From Pachypanchax playfairii (Eukaryota; Chordata; Actinopteri; Cyprinodontiformes; Aplocheilidae), in contig SSNP01000152.1 in assembly GCA_006937955.1 (NCBI GenBank), forward strand, positions 766,242-830,241: a stretch of 64,000 nt of DNA, in the 5' to 3' direction. The position numbers and the translations under genes were made by a program. Below are positions 1-12,135 of this stretch, piece by piece. The notes below the pieces were generated by a model. It saw only the letters and a program-made list of their open reading frames with translations, did not search any database and was not told where the DNA came from. Each line of letters begins with the position of its first letter. The first letter of the stretch is position 1.

Positions 1-1267
1 AAAGTGTCATGTTTAAAAATATCTACAAGAAACTACTGCAAGTTAATTTTTATCTACACCAAAGTCAGTCAGTTAGATCAGCATCATTTTCATGATTAAA
101 AAAAATTGCAAACTTATTTTTAAAATGAGGACACAATGATCAGTGATTTATTCTTATGCAAAAGGGAAGTGTGCAGCCTTAGGAATGAAGACATAACAGC
201 AGCTTTTGCCATGTTGTGATCAAACTGGTCTCTGCTTCTCTTGTCTGCGTTTGCTTTTGCAAAAGTTGGAGCCAGTCCACCACTTTTCCTCCTCCATTTT
301 TCTCAGTGTGCTGGAGCATTTATCTTTCTCTGATAGCATGACAGTGTGTGATCACTTTGTTCTCTGTTTTTTGCAATGTGCTCTTTTCCATCCCTTTTAC
401 TTCCAGTTGATAGTCGTTGTTCTCTCCTTCCTCTCTCCCTCCCTCTCATTCTGTTCCCTCTGTGCTGGCTCCGTCTCGTGGGCCCTGACCTCCCACTGTA
501 ACCCCACAGACCCACAATGACTTTGGTCTACAGAGCAGTCTACTTGTTAGAAGTCAGTGCAGAGGCTGCAGATATGAGCTGCAAACTTTTTCTCTCCTGT
601 CAGCATAAAAGTATGTGTGTCTGTTTGTGTGTGTGAATAGATCCTGTTGCATGCAAGTCTTCCTTTTCCCTTTGTGTGTGTGTGTGTGTGTGTGAGAGAG
701 AAATGATGGTGGTGGAGGAGGGGTGTGTGTCTGCATATATGGTGGATCCTGTTGCATGGCAGTCCTCTATCAGTGTCTGTCTCCTGATCCAATTGATTGT
801 CCCGGGTAAATTAGGACTGAGAGCTGGTGATGGGGACAGGAGTGAGTTACACACTTCACCCCTGTCCTTGCCCTCCACCCCTTTTCCCTTCTCCCACCAT
901 GTTTATTTGCAATATACATCTTTCCAGCCTCATTCATTCATTTATTCCCACTGCGTTTAAAAAATATCAGTGTTTTTGACCATTTTTCTCATTTACTTTG
1001 TCCTCAACCCTTAACTCATATCACAAATAGTTCCTTTATATGATCATGTGCATCTCATGTTTTAAAATAATGAGACAGTAGCAGCCTTTAATTTTGTAAT
1101 AAAAATGTATACATCCATCCATACATACATAATAATAAACTAAGTATAAGTCATTAGGACATCACAGGTTGTAACGTAACATGTTGTGACCAACTGGAGC
1201 AACCAAAATAATGGCTCAGTTTACCTGAACTCACATTCCCAACTATCATAATGTAACTAAAAGGGTG

Positions 1268-1270
<3 letters not shown>
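1..1270. other. host-like non-coding DNA, no gene seen
   Basis: AT-rich sequence with pyrimidine-rich stretches and TG/TA simple repeats. The open frames here are short, low in complexity and overlap on both strands. I see no splice-site and exon pattern and no transposon ends. Confidence 0.6.
673..694. repeat. (TG)11 microsatellite
   Basis: Uninterrupted TG dinucleotides followed by GAGAGA. A looser TG-rich stretch lies just upstream at about 610-640. The open frame reading CVCVC here is a product of the repeat. Confidence 0.9.

Positions 1271-1310
<40 letters not shown>
1271..1310. repeat. (TA)20 microsatellite
   Basis: Forty bases of perfect TA repeat followed by TGTATA. It is self-complementary and likely to vary in length between individuals. 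Confidence 0.95.
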
Positions 1311-1315
<5 letters not shown>

Positions 1316-1673
1316 AGATGTGTGTGTAACACCAATTTTGAAGTAAAGACACATTACATAATCTAAATAGAATAAATAATATTTTTGATGGACCCCAAAT
1401 AAATCCAGCTTGAAAAATTACTAAGTACACAGACAAACGTATTGATCATAATTTCTCATTGGTTGCATTTGAATCATAATAAAAAACAAACTTACAGAGC
1501 AGAAGACGGACTGATAAATGACTTTGGTACGTTTTTCTTTAATACTTGATTGAATGACCAAAAACATAAATAAACTTGAATAAAAATAATTTACAAAATC
1601 TCCTTGGTTAAAGGCAATATGAATTTACTGGTATAAAAAACTGGTAAAGAATTATCAAAGGACATCTATTAAC

Positions 1674-2164
1674 TGTCACATTTTGTAATATTTAAGTGTT
1701 TGGACCCAAATGCAGGAGACGAGAGCCAGGGGTAACAACTGAAAACACACTTTATTTAAATAACAAAATAAACAGGCTGACAAGGCAGCAAAATAAAATA
1801 AACAAACTTACTAGAAAACTGAGGTGGGAGCTGGGAGGAGAAGAGGTGAGGTAAAATATCCAAGATCGAGACGAGAAAGGGAGGCGAAGAAACACAAAGG
1901 TAATGACGAGCACTGGACAAAGAATCAAACTAAACATACAGCTTTTATACTAAATGAATACAAAAGAGGCTTAATGACGGGACAATATCAAACTAAAAGC
2001 AGAACGGGAAGTACAAATGCTTTCAAAATAAAAGCTGAACAGGAAACAGATGAAGGACAAGACGAGGAAGAGGAGCTAGACAAAAGAAACAGAAGAGGAC
2101 CACAGATAGAATAAATGAGGAGGAAAAACATTCTAAATGGAACTAAAAACCCCAGGACCCAACA
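1674..2164 (-). repeat. degraded LTR-like sequence
   Basis: The plus strand begins TGTCAC and soon has ggacccaaatgcag (1702-1715). This is the exact reverse complement of a 14-mer near the end of the well-supported solo LTR at 20778-21611. A T-rich stretch with TTTATT, a minus-strand polyadenylation signal, follows. The far end reads ccaggacccaaca. I found no convincing target duplication, so both the ends and the LTR call are tentative. Confidence 0.4.
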
Positions 2165-2404
2165 CTACCTTGATTTGTATTTAAGAAAACAATTATTAAA
2201 AAAATTTTAATTACAATTGGCAAGAATTAAATACTGGATACATATTAAAATTGATTCTAAAGAGCTCAATTTTATTGTATTTCTAAAAACACATCATGTT
2301 TCAAGCATGTGACATGTTAAGGGTTTAAACAACTACACACCGTTTTGTTGTTTAGCCTGTAGGACTTTGTATTGTTACATTTCAATATAGTGAATACTTG
2401 CATG

Positions 2405-3234
2405 TGTCATGATCCAGGTCTGATCTTACCTTGTTTTTAACCCCATGTCTGACCATACCATACACTTTCCTACTTCTCCTATCATGTTGTATCCTGCTCC
2501 ATCATTACATTCTCACCATTCTCATCCTGTTCACCTGTCTGTGTACATGTGTTTCTTGTTTCCAGATTGTTTGTGGGTTTTGCTACAACTTTCCAACACC
2601 TCTGTTTGTGTCAAGGGTCGTGACTGGAATTATATTGTACCAAACTTTTTTCTACCTAACCGTGTCTCGGCTTGGATTCTGGTTTCCTGGATCGAAGCAG
2701 AGTTACCATTTCTGTTCTGCTGACTACGCATCCAGCCTGCTTCCTTGTACCTGTAAGTTCAAGTCTGTCAAGTCTTTTGCTTATTCAGATTCTGACTAAC
2801 AGATTTGTATAGTTGATGTATTTCTTTGGACCAAAGGATTTTCTGTGTATGATCTTGGACTTTTTCTGGTTTACGCTAGACTTATTTTTTGGCCCACATC
2901 ACCGTATTACTGCTAACCCTTGCTCTCTGTTTGTCTCCCAAGTCATCTAACCTGGTTTCCTTTTCAAGTATGTCTCTCTGTGAAAATGAAATTACACTTA
3001 CCTGTGAAATCCCCATTGACACCATTCTCCAGTCGCCCTATTCCAGTGAAAGATCGGCTGGAGTCCATGATGGGTTTCAGAAATAGGGACAAAATTAGAC
3101 TGAAACCCAGGGCTGTACCAACTCTACACATTCCAACTTGTGCCAGGCAGCAGGCTTGTACAACAACTGCATCACCCACAACAATGACAAATTCAGGCAG
3201 CAGCTCGTCTAGTGGAGCCTCATGAGGGTCTGTA
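2405..3234 (+). repeat. possible LTR-like repeat
   Basis: It begins TGTCATGATCC, like other fish LTRs, and runs through T- and C-rich sequence. GCATG flanks it at 2400-2404 and again at 3235-3239. The 3' end would read TGTA rather than the usual CA, and the tgggtcc signature is absent, so the matching 5-mers could be chance. The open frames inside look non-coding. Confidence 0.25.
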
Positions 3235-3589
3235 GCATGCAAACTTTGCAAGGGTAAGTTGTTTATCACATGTACATATTGTACCAGTCTATGGGAGATA
3301 TTGTGAATTCTATAAAAATAATCTAAATGCAAATTGATAATATGAGAGGTGTATTACATTAAATTCTGCTTTTGCTGTGTGAAATGTTTTAAAAGGGCTA
3401 AAAAAATGAATAGAATAGAAATTCTCTTAAATGTATGATTTCTACTTTTCTACGATACATCATGGATTTTCACCTTTTGTGGGGGGTTCTGGAACACAGT
3501 GCAGCACAACAAACATTTTACTGGGGCTTTAATTGTGTAAATGAGAATACAGTTTAAAAGGTTACAGTTTAAAAGGTTACATTCTAATG
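3235..3589. other. no gene seen
   Basis: AT-rich DNA with no recognisable feature. Just downstream, gtttaaaaggttac occurs twice in direct repeat at about 3551-3580, next to the MITE that starts at 3590. Confidence 0.5.
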
Positions 3590-4323
3590 TGGCGTTCACA
3601 CCGCCCAACGCGTCCAGACAGCAAAACGCTCAAACAGACGAAAGTTGCAGCTTAAATAAAAACACAGCTGCTTGCACACTTTGCACAGTCCGTGCGTCAT
3701 GTCAGTACATCACAGGCGGGCGGGGGATTTCTCTGTTGCTATAGTTATTTACAACATAATGGATCATGTCGAGAGTGGCTTGGATTTATTTAATAAATAA
3801 AGCTATACAACGTCATCGTTGGACGCATTTGCGGAGGTTGTGGAAACACCCTGTTGAGACGATCTGAGTTTCATTAAATAAAGTATGAAACTGTTTACCT
3901 GGAACTCCAATATCCTCTGATATCTTCCTCCAGATAAGGTCCTGTCCTTATAAGACTACGAAGACGGGTCATACAGTTCGCGGTGGTTACAAACAGTGAT
4001 AATCAGTTTCTCCTCCATTTTGAAATGATTTAGAATGACTGGCAGATCTAACTGTTGATGACGTGATCAGTGAAAAGAGTCGCTGATTGGTTTCTGCCCT
4101 GCGTCTGCTGCCCCAAAGTTCAATTTTCCCAACTTCAAGCAGCAGCTACCTTGACGCCTTGACGGACCGTCCAAGCAGCAGCTGTATGGATGCACAGACG
4201 TGCGCGTTGGGCTGCGTGGCAGCTCAGCGCAGCTTGACGCCCACCTGCTGCTTAGTACCATAGACTTTACATGTAATCTAGCTGCCCTGCTGCCTGGACG
4301 CGTTGGGCGGTGTGAATGCACCA
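3590..4323. mobile_element. MITE D, non-autonomous DNA transposon
   Basis: The left end has ttcacaccgcccaacgcgtc followed by cagacagca. The right end carries the inverted form of the same sequence (tgctgcctggacgcgttggg and onward, about 4289-4320). This gives an inverted repeat of about 34 bp with two or three differences. The interior has no coding capacity. The element abuts the TTAA junction of the next MITE at 4324. I could not assign a target duplication or a superfamily. Confidence 0.7.
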
Positions 4324-4867
4324 TTAAAGCTATAGTGCGTAACTTTTACATGTCCGTAAATGTCCGTTTCAGCCAAGCCACTATTAGGGGAGATGACACA
4401 ATGCAGATTAAGCCGATCGGCTCCTCAAACATCTCACGGTATTTTTCAATATATATCATTTTTACTTTGCGTGTCGACCGGCGACATTCCCGCGCTGGCG
4501 CGCAGGAAATTACGTCTTTTACTTCACAACAAGAAGGGAGGGGGAGGAAGAGCGGAGAGTCTCGTAGCAGGAGGCAGAGTGCAGGCAGAACGGGAAAGCG
4601 ACATGGCGGAGAAGCCACAGAAACGGCCGAGACACACTTATCTGGAAGTTCTTCCGAAGAGTCCATCTTTTTTCAACAGCTGTCCTTATTTAAACAGAAT
4701 AAAAATGTTGTGGAATCGCAAATCACAGCGGCAGAGGGATAGCGGTTGGGGGAAGGTGGATGGGGGGGGGACAGGTGGGCGTACGTCATATGGAAGCGCC
4801 AGCTTCATTGTTGTAATAACGCAAAATTCCGCTAGGGGGCGACAGAAGTTACGCACTATAGCTTTAA
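4324..4867. mobile_element. MITE B, TTAA-flanked
   Basis: A 22-bp perfect terminal inverted repeat starts TTAAAGCTATAGTGCG at 4324; its complement ends at 4867. TTAA lies at both edges (4324-4327 and 4864-4867), consistent with a TTAA target duplication. The interior is GC-richer than its surroundings and has overlapping open frames on both strands (about 4200-4884) that run through the repeat ends and are not genes. Its right TTAA is also the left TTAA of MITE A copy 1. Confidence 0.85.
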
Positions 4868-5344
4868 AGAGACACTTTTATTAAAAACGTTTTTTCTGAG
4901 GTTTCTGTTGAATATTTGTGATAAAACCCAAGTTCTCCTGAGTTCGAACGGCCTGTATCTGTTTCGTCACAACTCCTTTGCTCATTCATATTTATCAGCT
5001 CCCGCAGTTGAGACCACGACCAGCATGCTGCTGGCTAAAAGCTGTTAGCATAAGATGTAGCAAACAGGAAGAGACTATGTGCGCTGTTGTCTTGCACAGT
5101 GGGGAAGGAAACAGTTTGCCTTGCTCTCATAGGCTAGTTTGTTAGCCAATCTGATTCCAAAATTAGCGTAATGAATATTAATGAGTTGCAGCCCGAAGCC
5201 AGTCGAATCTTCACACAGACAGACAGAAAGGTCTGTAAATCAGTGTTTCCTAATGTTTTTTATATATAAAAGGTTTCATATTACAGTTTAATACTTCAGA
5301 AATAACCACAAAGTCATGAAATTTGTGTGAAATTGCCTCTTTAA
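4864..5344 (+). mobile_element. MITE A copy 1, TTAA-flanked
   Basis: The first of five copies of one family (others at 24521-26141, 38693-39263, 46530-47091 and 51477-52019). The ends are TTAAAGAG and CTCTTTAA. This copy lacks the segment from the cttaccttcatagtgggtg motif up to the gataaaaccc motif that the other copies carry, so it is an internal deletion derivative. Shared core blocks include cataggctagtttgttagcc and aatgaatattaatgag. No coding capacity. Confidence 0.85.
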
Positions 5345-6118
5345 AGGAACTTAAGGCAGCTTTACAAAATCTGACTCAGTGCTGCCGCGACAGGCGCTGT
5401 GGCTAACTGCAGCCACCAGCCAAGCCGGCACGGGAGCGCGCACAGACACTTTACAGACTGTTCGTCTTCACAGCACTGCATCGGGGAGGCTAACATACTT
5501 CACGTCAGGTCTCTCCACTCTGTTATTTGATTTGATCTCATCATTTTCATACTGTATCAGGCTCTAAACACGACCTATAATGTTTTCTCACCTGGTCACA
5601 AGGAAATGAGCCATGTCAGCATCCGTTTTCACTCCCAAATGCAGCTGAAGTTCCCTCCATGAACCGAACGCATATTCAATATTTATGCGGGTGCCTGCCT
5701 GGCTTCGGTCATGTTTTTTTTTAGACTCACGAGATGCCGCTGATAAAGTCTTTTTTTTCTTCGTGGTGCCACTTTTTTGGGGGGTGAGAGTGGATGCAGG
5801 TTGTTTGATGGCTGCAGAAACATCCATAAGTATACCTTCAGTGTTTGAATCCAAGTCCACGGCGGCCATGCACTTCCTGTTCAAGAGCTGTCGGCAACGC
5901 GCATGCAGCGTCAATTTACGTCACATCCCTACAACTGCGCGGGAAATTCGGACGTCGAACTGCAGCGCATTATGTAGCACACAGCGTTTCCAAGGCAACA
6001 GACATATATGCGGATGGCCTCGTTATTTTGGGTTTTTAATGCTTCATGACCCATTAGCATTGAATAAACTGGAAATGCATGTGTAGTTTTTCACAAATCT
6101 TGCCTTATGTCCCTTTAA
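5341..6118. mobile_element. MITE C, TTAA-flanked
   Basis: The left end reads TTAAAGGAACTTAAGGCAG (5341). The right end in reverse complement reads TTAAAGGGACATAAGGCAAG (ending at 6118), an imperfect inverted repeat of about 20 bp. TTAA flanks both sides, and the left TTAA is shared with MITE A copy 1. The interior contains several short open frames on both strands that I do not regard as genes. Confidence 0.8.
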
Positions 6119-9100
6119 GAATTCACAAATACAAAGTCCAAATTTACAGTTGTTGTTTCTTCTTCACAACAAGAAAAATAAGACTATGAATACAAATTCA
6201 TCCTTTGAGAATATAAACTGAAAAACAGTGATTTTACATCATGGGTCTTTTTAATGAAGCACAGGATACAATGATACCACTAGTTGAGCATGAGTCGTTT
6301 CAGTTTAAAAACACCAAGATGACCAGCCAACTGGATTCATGATTAATATGGCTGTATGAAGTAAGCAAACTGTTCTAAATAGTGATATATACAAACTGTT
6401 AAATATTACATAATTTTGCACTGTGATATGTTTGTCCTTGTCAAATTGCTCCCTGCTTGATGCCATAGTTTCACTGCCTGAGGGAAACATGTTTCACCAC
6501 TCCCCCATCCCTTCCGTTATCTTATATTTGGACCTCATTTTTGATTGGATGTGATTAAACTTGCAAAAATTTGCCACAAACATGCTTAAAATGAAATTTG
6601 AAAACATGACAAGAAACTCCAGCAGTGGTCCCTTCAGCAAAAAGTAGCCTGATTGATCCTGTTTGTGAAAAGCAAATGCTGATGCACTGAGTTTTTGTTG
6701 CAAATCAATTGCTCCTTCTTCATCAGTGCATTAGGAGCATGGTTTTCCTTTAGCCTTGAGGCAGGAATCTACTAGATCAAACAAACCTCAGTTAGAAGGA
6801 TGCTTTTTAAAAATAATTTCCTCTAAAACAAACAAACAAATAAAAAAAGAAAGTACCTTTGACAGTTATATCATTGTAATAAAATGTCAAATTTTGGGTA
6901 GTGATGTGCAATACCACTAATTTTCTTCACGATCCGATACCAAGTAAATTTCAGGTCAGTATCAGCGATACCGATCCAATACCAATACTTTGCTAAAAAA
7001 TATTCTGCTTGGAAAATTACATTAAAAAAAATAGTGTATTTAGGGTGGCTGTTCTCATTTGACTACCACAAATAAATATCTATATACCAGATGATTTAAA
7101 TCACTTTCCCCAATTTAGAAATGGTGCAAAAAGTCTCAATAACTCAACATTCTGTCCTACCTGGATCCTTGAAGGATTTCAAGACGAATGTTTGTTTCAC
7201 CCAATCTCTCCTCTCCTCTTCTGATCATGACATCTTCACATTCTGTCGTATGATTTGTTTTTAAATATTTCATGATGTTTCTAGTGTTTCCATGGGTTGG
7301 TTTAGTCATTTTAAGGACACAACCACTGAGTTACTGCATCCATTTGGAGAAGGAAAGTTGATATTCGACAAACTATCTGTAACGCTTGACTGGTAGTTAG
7401 TGCTTTTATTTTTACACCCACACTTTTTCTGCAGTTTAGCAGAAACACCTTACTTCTGTCGCTCCTCCGCGCTTCTCTGGCCACTCTGTGCCTGCCGCTC
7501 ACTGTAGCTACCTCCCCCTTCCTCTCAAACATGACACCTGCTTTGAGTTTGACCGGCTGATGATTGGCTGTTCTGCCTTAAGTCCCGCCTCTCTTGGTGT
7601 GTTAGATATATCAACCAGCCCATATTAGAGAGGCAGGAACATACGATTACTTATCTTGTAAAAGGTTAATAAAAACAACTGGACTGTTGTGTTTTTTTGG
7701 AAAACGTTTAGCCTTTGATCCAGAACTGAAGAAGACTTTTGGATGTATCACTCATTAACTCACTAGTATCACTCATTAAAATAGGACGTTTTTTATCTTG
7801 TTTGTTATACCTTCTTTTATTGTATTCATTGTTTTTATTGTTGATAAACAAACCACATCCATCCCCCACACTTTTGAAAAGCTTGCTACGCCATTGGTTT
7901 TTATGTCGGTAAAGTTAGATAAATATTCACAGATTTGACTTTTCCGGATAAATAACTTATTATTGGAGCATTGCTTTTACACAGCCGACAGCTCAGTGTA
8001 TCACAGCGAGGTAGACTACGAGCTAATTTTGTTTTCTTCTAAAAGAGTCATCCTCCGTGCTGGGAGACCTTCCTCTATGTAAAGCCTGCTGATGCGCGAA
8101 GGTGCAGGGACCGTCTACAAATTACACCACCAAAAACTTATGACGGAGAAATATTCAATTGTTTCACCTATGACAGGTGTGTCAATAAAACGTTTTTCAT
8201 ACTAGATTTCTTAGATTGGAAATTATTTTTTAACAGACTTAAATAACTCAATCTTTAATAAAATTAATTTTTAAGGTGTAGGGTTGTAAAAAAGTAATTA
8301 TGAATAATAGTTTGTTCTATCAGATACATAAATTGATTTGGATTAAGGGTTATTTTCAATCTAATGATGACCCATTAAAATGGGTCAAAACTATGTTATA
8401 GTGCTACACAAGACACATAACCATCTTCCCTTGATCTTACTACAGCTCATATTTTGGGAAAATAGGCTTAAAATTATTTTGAGGGTCTTTTTCATCATGT
8501 AATAACTACTAAAATGTGCAACAACTAAACTATTACATGTTAACTATTAACTATTACATGAAACATCAAACTCATAGCACGTGTGAACCATCTTACAGCT
8601 TGAAGAACCAAAAACTAAGAGGACTTCTGAAGAGACACAACAGGGTAAAAACACAACTGAAGCTAAAACAAAACTCAACAGAACAAAACTAGACAAATAC
8701 AGAAACTGACTAAAGATACGTGAAGAAAAACAAACAGGAAACAAGAAGGACCTACAAAATAAAACAAGAAAGATGACAGGAGGAGACTGGAGATAAAGGT
8801 GTCAGTATATTGGTGAGTGAAATAGGTTACTGGTACTACTACTACTATCTCTATGGTGTTGTATTTAGTTTAAGTACTAGCCCATGATCATTCATATGTT
8901 ACATATAATTACACCTGAGACTGAGAGAAGAGGAGAAAAGATGGCAGGAGGAAGGTGTTGAGATTTTTTTTACTTTTTTGGCTGCAAACTACAATCCGAA
9001 AAGTAGTTTTTTAACTCACTGTTTAAATAAAAAACAAGTACCGGTACTTAACCTTGTGGTGTTTTTGTTGTGTTGTAATGGTAATGCAGTTTTTAGCCAT

Positions 9101-9289
9101 GCGTACTACAATTTTTGCTGGTTTTCGTGAGACCCTCCTTTAAATAACTAGGACCCCCGATTGCTCCCCCAATCAAAACTAGCTGGAGCCACCACTGCTT
9201 AGAGCAAAGACAACCAACAATGAACCAGTCCAGAGGGGGCTAAACATGTCATCACTGATCAGATTGGAGAGTAAACCAGGGAGCGTTAT
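6119..9289. other. no gene; scattered hAT-like ends
   Basis: Mostly AT-rich sequence. At 6900-7000, tagtgatgtgcaataccac and repeated 'gataccgatcc'-like words resemble one end of an hAT element. At 7870-7900, cttgctacgccattgg, and at 9180-9200, agctggagccaccactg, look like other isolated hAT-type termini. None could be paired with a partner end. At 8550-8790 there is an A-rich stretch similar in style to degraded minus-strand LTRs. Confidence 0.4.
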
Positions 9290-10795
9290 GGGTCCTTATT
9301 TATCAAACGTTCGTAGAAACGGTCCTATATTCTATCCTACGAATGAAATTTAGAATGTTCGTACAAACAGTCAAAATTCTGATTTATCAAATGTGCGGTG
9401 GCCACTTGTACGCACGCTCCTCCGCAATCATGTGTTGATAGATCCCACTTGTGCGTATTCAGTTCCTCGTGCCCGTTCACAGTCAGTTGCATACAGAAAC
9501 GCCCTCAATTAGCCATATTTGGTAACAGCACTTCCTTTAAAGCCCATACAGGAAATCCCTAAAATAATGGCCAAGAGATCAAAATAAAAAACAAATAAAG
9601 AAATTTCTGTGACAGCGAGATTGAGGCACTGCTTGCAGAAGTGGAACAGAACCAACAATTGCTGTTTGATTCTCTTAGCTTGGTAGTTAACCAATAAAAG
9701 AAAAATTACTGCTTTAGAGAGAGTTGCACATGCTGTTAATGCGCTTGGAACAGAGGAGAGATCCCCTTAAGAAATAAAAAAGAGACGTTTCGATATAAAA
9801 CTACACATGAAAAAACATGTAGCAGAGTACAGAGGATCGAGAGTCGCAACGGGAAGTGGACAGAACACCACAGAGCTGTCCACATTTGACAGAGGTGTTT
9901 CCAGCATAACTGGTGTTACCGTACAGACAGAGAAAACATATCTTCACCAACAGAACACGCAGAACCAGCCAGTGTCCACAATGAAGATAAGTCAAACTTT
10001 TTTTTATTATTTAAAGAGAAACACATCCTTTTTAACCAGATAAAACAAGGAGCCACTTTTTATTTTATAATCGGTGCACTTTATCTATAAATAAAATAAA
10101 CAATTAGGCATTTGGAGACAGGTAAATAGGCCTTATACACTTTATTTCAAAACAGAAGCTATCATCCTGTCCCAATGGAGGAGCAGCAGCAACGGGTCAA
10201 ACAGCTGATGCAAGAGTCCTCGGTGTGTAAAGGGGACGCAACAAAGGCTCTTACAAAAAAGACAAAGCAGTTGCTGCTTGTGCTTCACACATAATCAATA
10301 AATAACCTAGTTACAATTTGAAACAGGTCTTTTTGTGATCAATTAATGTTCTGTTTATTTGGAAAGCGCTATCTGCTCAGGAGCCGCATGCGCTCACCCA
10401 GCATCTGCATGGTCACTGATGACGCGCTCCCTCCGGGGTGCATGCTCTGCTAAATCCACCAATAATACAAGATCAGCCATCCAACGATCTCAAATGCTTC
10501 TATCTTTATAACTCTGACCACCAATTATGCGACAAAGCTGTTTATTACTAATTACTAATTGCTTCAGCGATAATTTGTGGATGAGGAACACGCGTGGCTG
10601 ATTGAGAGCTTCAGAATTTCGGTTCCATGTTCTACCACGAGATGCTGTGTCTACGCACGACTAGAGCTGTACTTATATTTAGGAACATTTCTTCGCATAA
10701 GTACAAAATATAAATACCATACGATGCGTAAAATTGTTCCAACACACGAAATATGCACAGATCTGTGTGTACAAATGACTGATAAATGAGGGCCC
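9290..10795 (+). mobile_element. PIF/Harbinger-type element, non-autonomous
   Basis: The left end reads gggtccttatttatcaaacg. The right end in reverse complement reads gggccctcatttatcagtca. This GGGxCC...ATTTATCA terminus is typical of fish Harbinger elements. The interior holds a decayed Myb/SANT-like gene (9567-10043) but I found no DDE transposase frame. The rest carries many short cgtac/gtacg words near both ends. A 3-bp target duplication is not clear, so the exact ends may be off by a few bases. Confidence 0.7.
9567..10043 (+). pseudogene. Harbinger Myb/SANT-like protein, broken
   Basis: Harbinger transposons encode a Myb-like DNA-binding protein besides the transposase; it is thought to help bring the transposase to the element ends. 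Reading from the ATG at 9567 gives MAKRSK and then a stop. A neighbouring frame continues with DSEIEALLAEVEQNQQLL, an acidic helix typical of the start of this domain. Another frame gives KRKITALERVAHAVNALG, and after a further stop KKRRFDIKLHMKKHVAEYRG. The final stretch, to the stop at 10043, is Ser/Thr-rich. At least two frame changes and two stops show it is a relic. Family recognition is from motif memory; the alternative is another Myb/SANT-like transposon protein. Confidence 0.6.
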
Positions 10796-11610
10796 TGGAG
10801 TCTAACACTGTCTTTGCGAAGTTACACACTGAAGCAACAACAATTTTAGTGACCTCTGATTACCGTAACCATGAGTCATTATTGTTGATGGGAATAACAG
10901 TCTTGTCATATTTGTTGTCACTTCTTCTGGTCCTAGAATGTATCTTACAATGGTCGTTGGTGTTTCTAATGCCACATTCCAGACTATAAAGCTGTCAGTT
11001 ACCTGAGTCAGCTTCAACTCAATGGGTGTGTCACTGAGTAGAGAAAAGAAACAGAATGGGTGAATGGGTCAGTGGTGAACTCGGGGCTTAGCATTAAGAT
11101 TGTGCTTCATTCTGACATTCACCCAGCAAGCTTGAGGCCCCAGCTGCTTCAGCTTTGACAGAGCACAGCTAGGGGTAGCTACTGTTGGTGGCTCTACACT
11201 ATGAGGACCTGGCTACCTAATGGAGTTTCAGCAGCAAAGAGCAGAAATCCCAGTAAGAACAGCATTGCTTTCAAAGATGCCAAAAAAACTACATTCATAC
11301 TATTATGGCTAAATGAGGAGTGATTAAAGATCTGACACACAAAGCAAGTAAAGACAGGAGAAGGCTAGTTAGATAACCAAAAGACACCAATCAAAACTAA
11401 GTGAATTGAAAGACCAAATCTTCCCACAAGATTACATTGTATACAGAATACATGTAATAGAAGTGCTTCAAGACTAATATGTGAAATACTTCAAAAACAA
11501 GTGGAAGTCTGTATAAAGTCCAGAGACCACGAGAAACAAACAATCAAATACTGCAAGTGAGACAAATATGAAGCAACACGATGCACCTCCTCATTGGTTT
11601 ATGTGCTTGT
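10796..11610. other. no gene seen
   Basis: Mixed-composition DNA between the Harbinger element and MITE F copy 1. The open frames are under 75 codons and show no recognisable domain. Confidence 0.5.
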
Positions 11611-12135
11611 TTAAAGGTGGAATATGGAACACAAATACCACAACAACAGCTGGTGCACGGCTGCCGAAGCCACAACAACAAAACAAGGCCTTGAGCCATC
11701 GGGGTGCCAGGCTCACAACCCCTGCATGCGCTCCGATGCCACAAAAATTCCTCACCCAAACTCACTCTGGCCCCCGATCCTCTTCGGTCATGCCTCTCTC
11801 AAGAGGGACAACAAAATCCCTGGGGTCCAGAAGCAGCTTCTCGACCTGCCAACTCTGACCCCCATCCACAGTACCATCCTTGATATTACGGATTATTCAC
11901 CATATTAGGCAACCCACAATGGTGCCTGCTACTCTGCCAGCTATTGGCTGGTAGATGTATACATAATGCCAACGTTGTGCCCTTCAAAATAAATACTTTA
12001 TTATATTTTACGCAAATATAATTGTTAAAGGAAATACTGTATTTTCCTTTTACACCCCTCTAAACACTCTGTGGAGGTATTATGTTGTGAAAAATATTGC
12101 TTTTTTATGAAAATATTCCATATTGCACCTTTTAA
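11611..12135 (+). mobile_element. MITE F copy 1, TTAA-flanked
   Basis: The left end is TTAAAGGTGGAATATGGAAC; the right end in reverse complement is TTAAAAGGTGCAATATGGAA. TTAA lies at 11611-11614 and 12132-12135. A second, longer copy is at 39330-40122. Shared internal blocks include catcggggtgccaggctc, ggcaacccacaatggtgcc and tattggctggtagatgta. No coding capacity; the two open frames here overlap each other and have no domain. Confidence 0.85.

Noticed and set aside
2405..3234. Confident LTR call based on GCATG flanks
   Set aside because: I tried many positions before finding this 5-mer match and the 3' end lacks CA, so it is listed only with low confidence.
4067..4884. ORFs of 106-180 codons on both strands
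   Set aside because: They cross the ends of MITEs D and B, overlap each other in several frames and have no domain.
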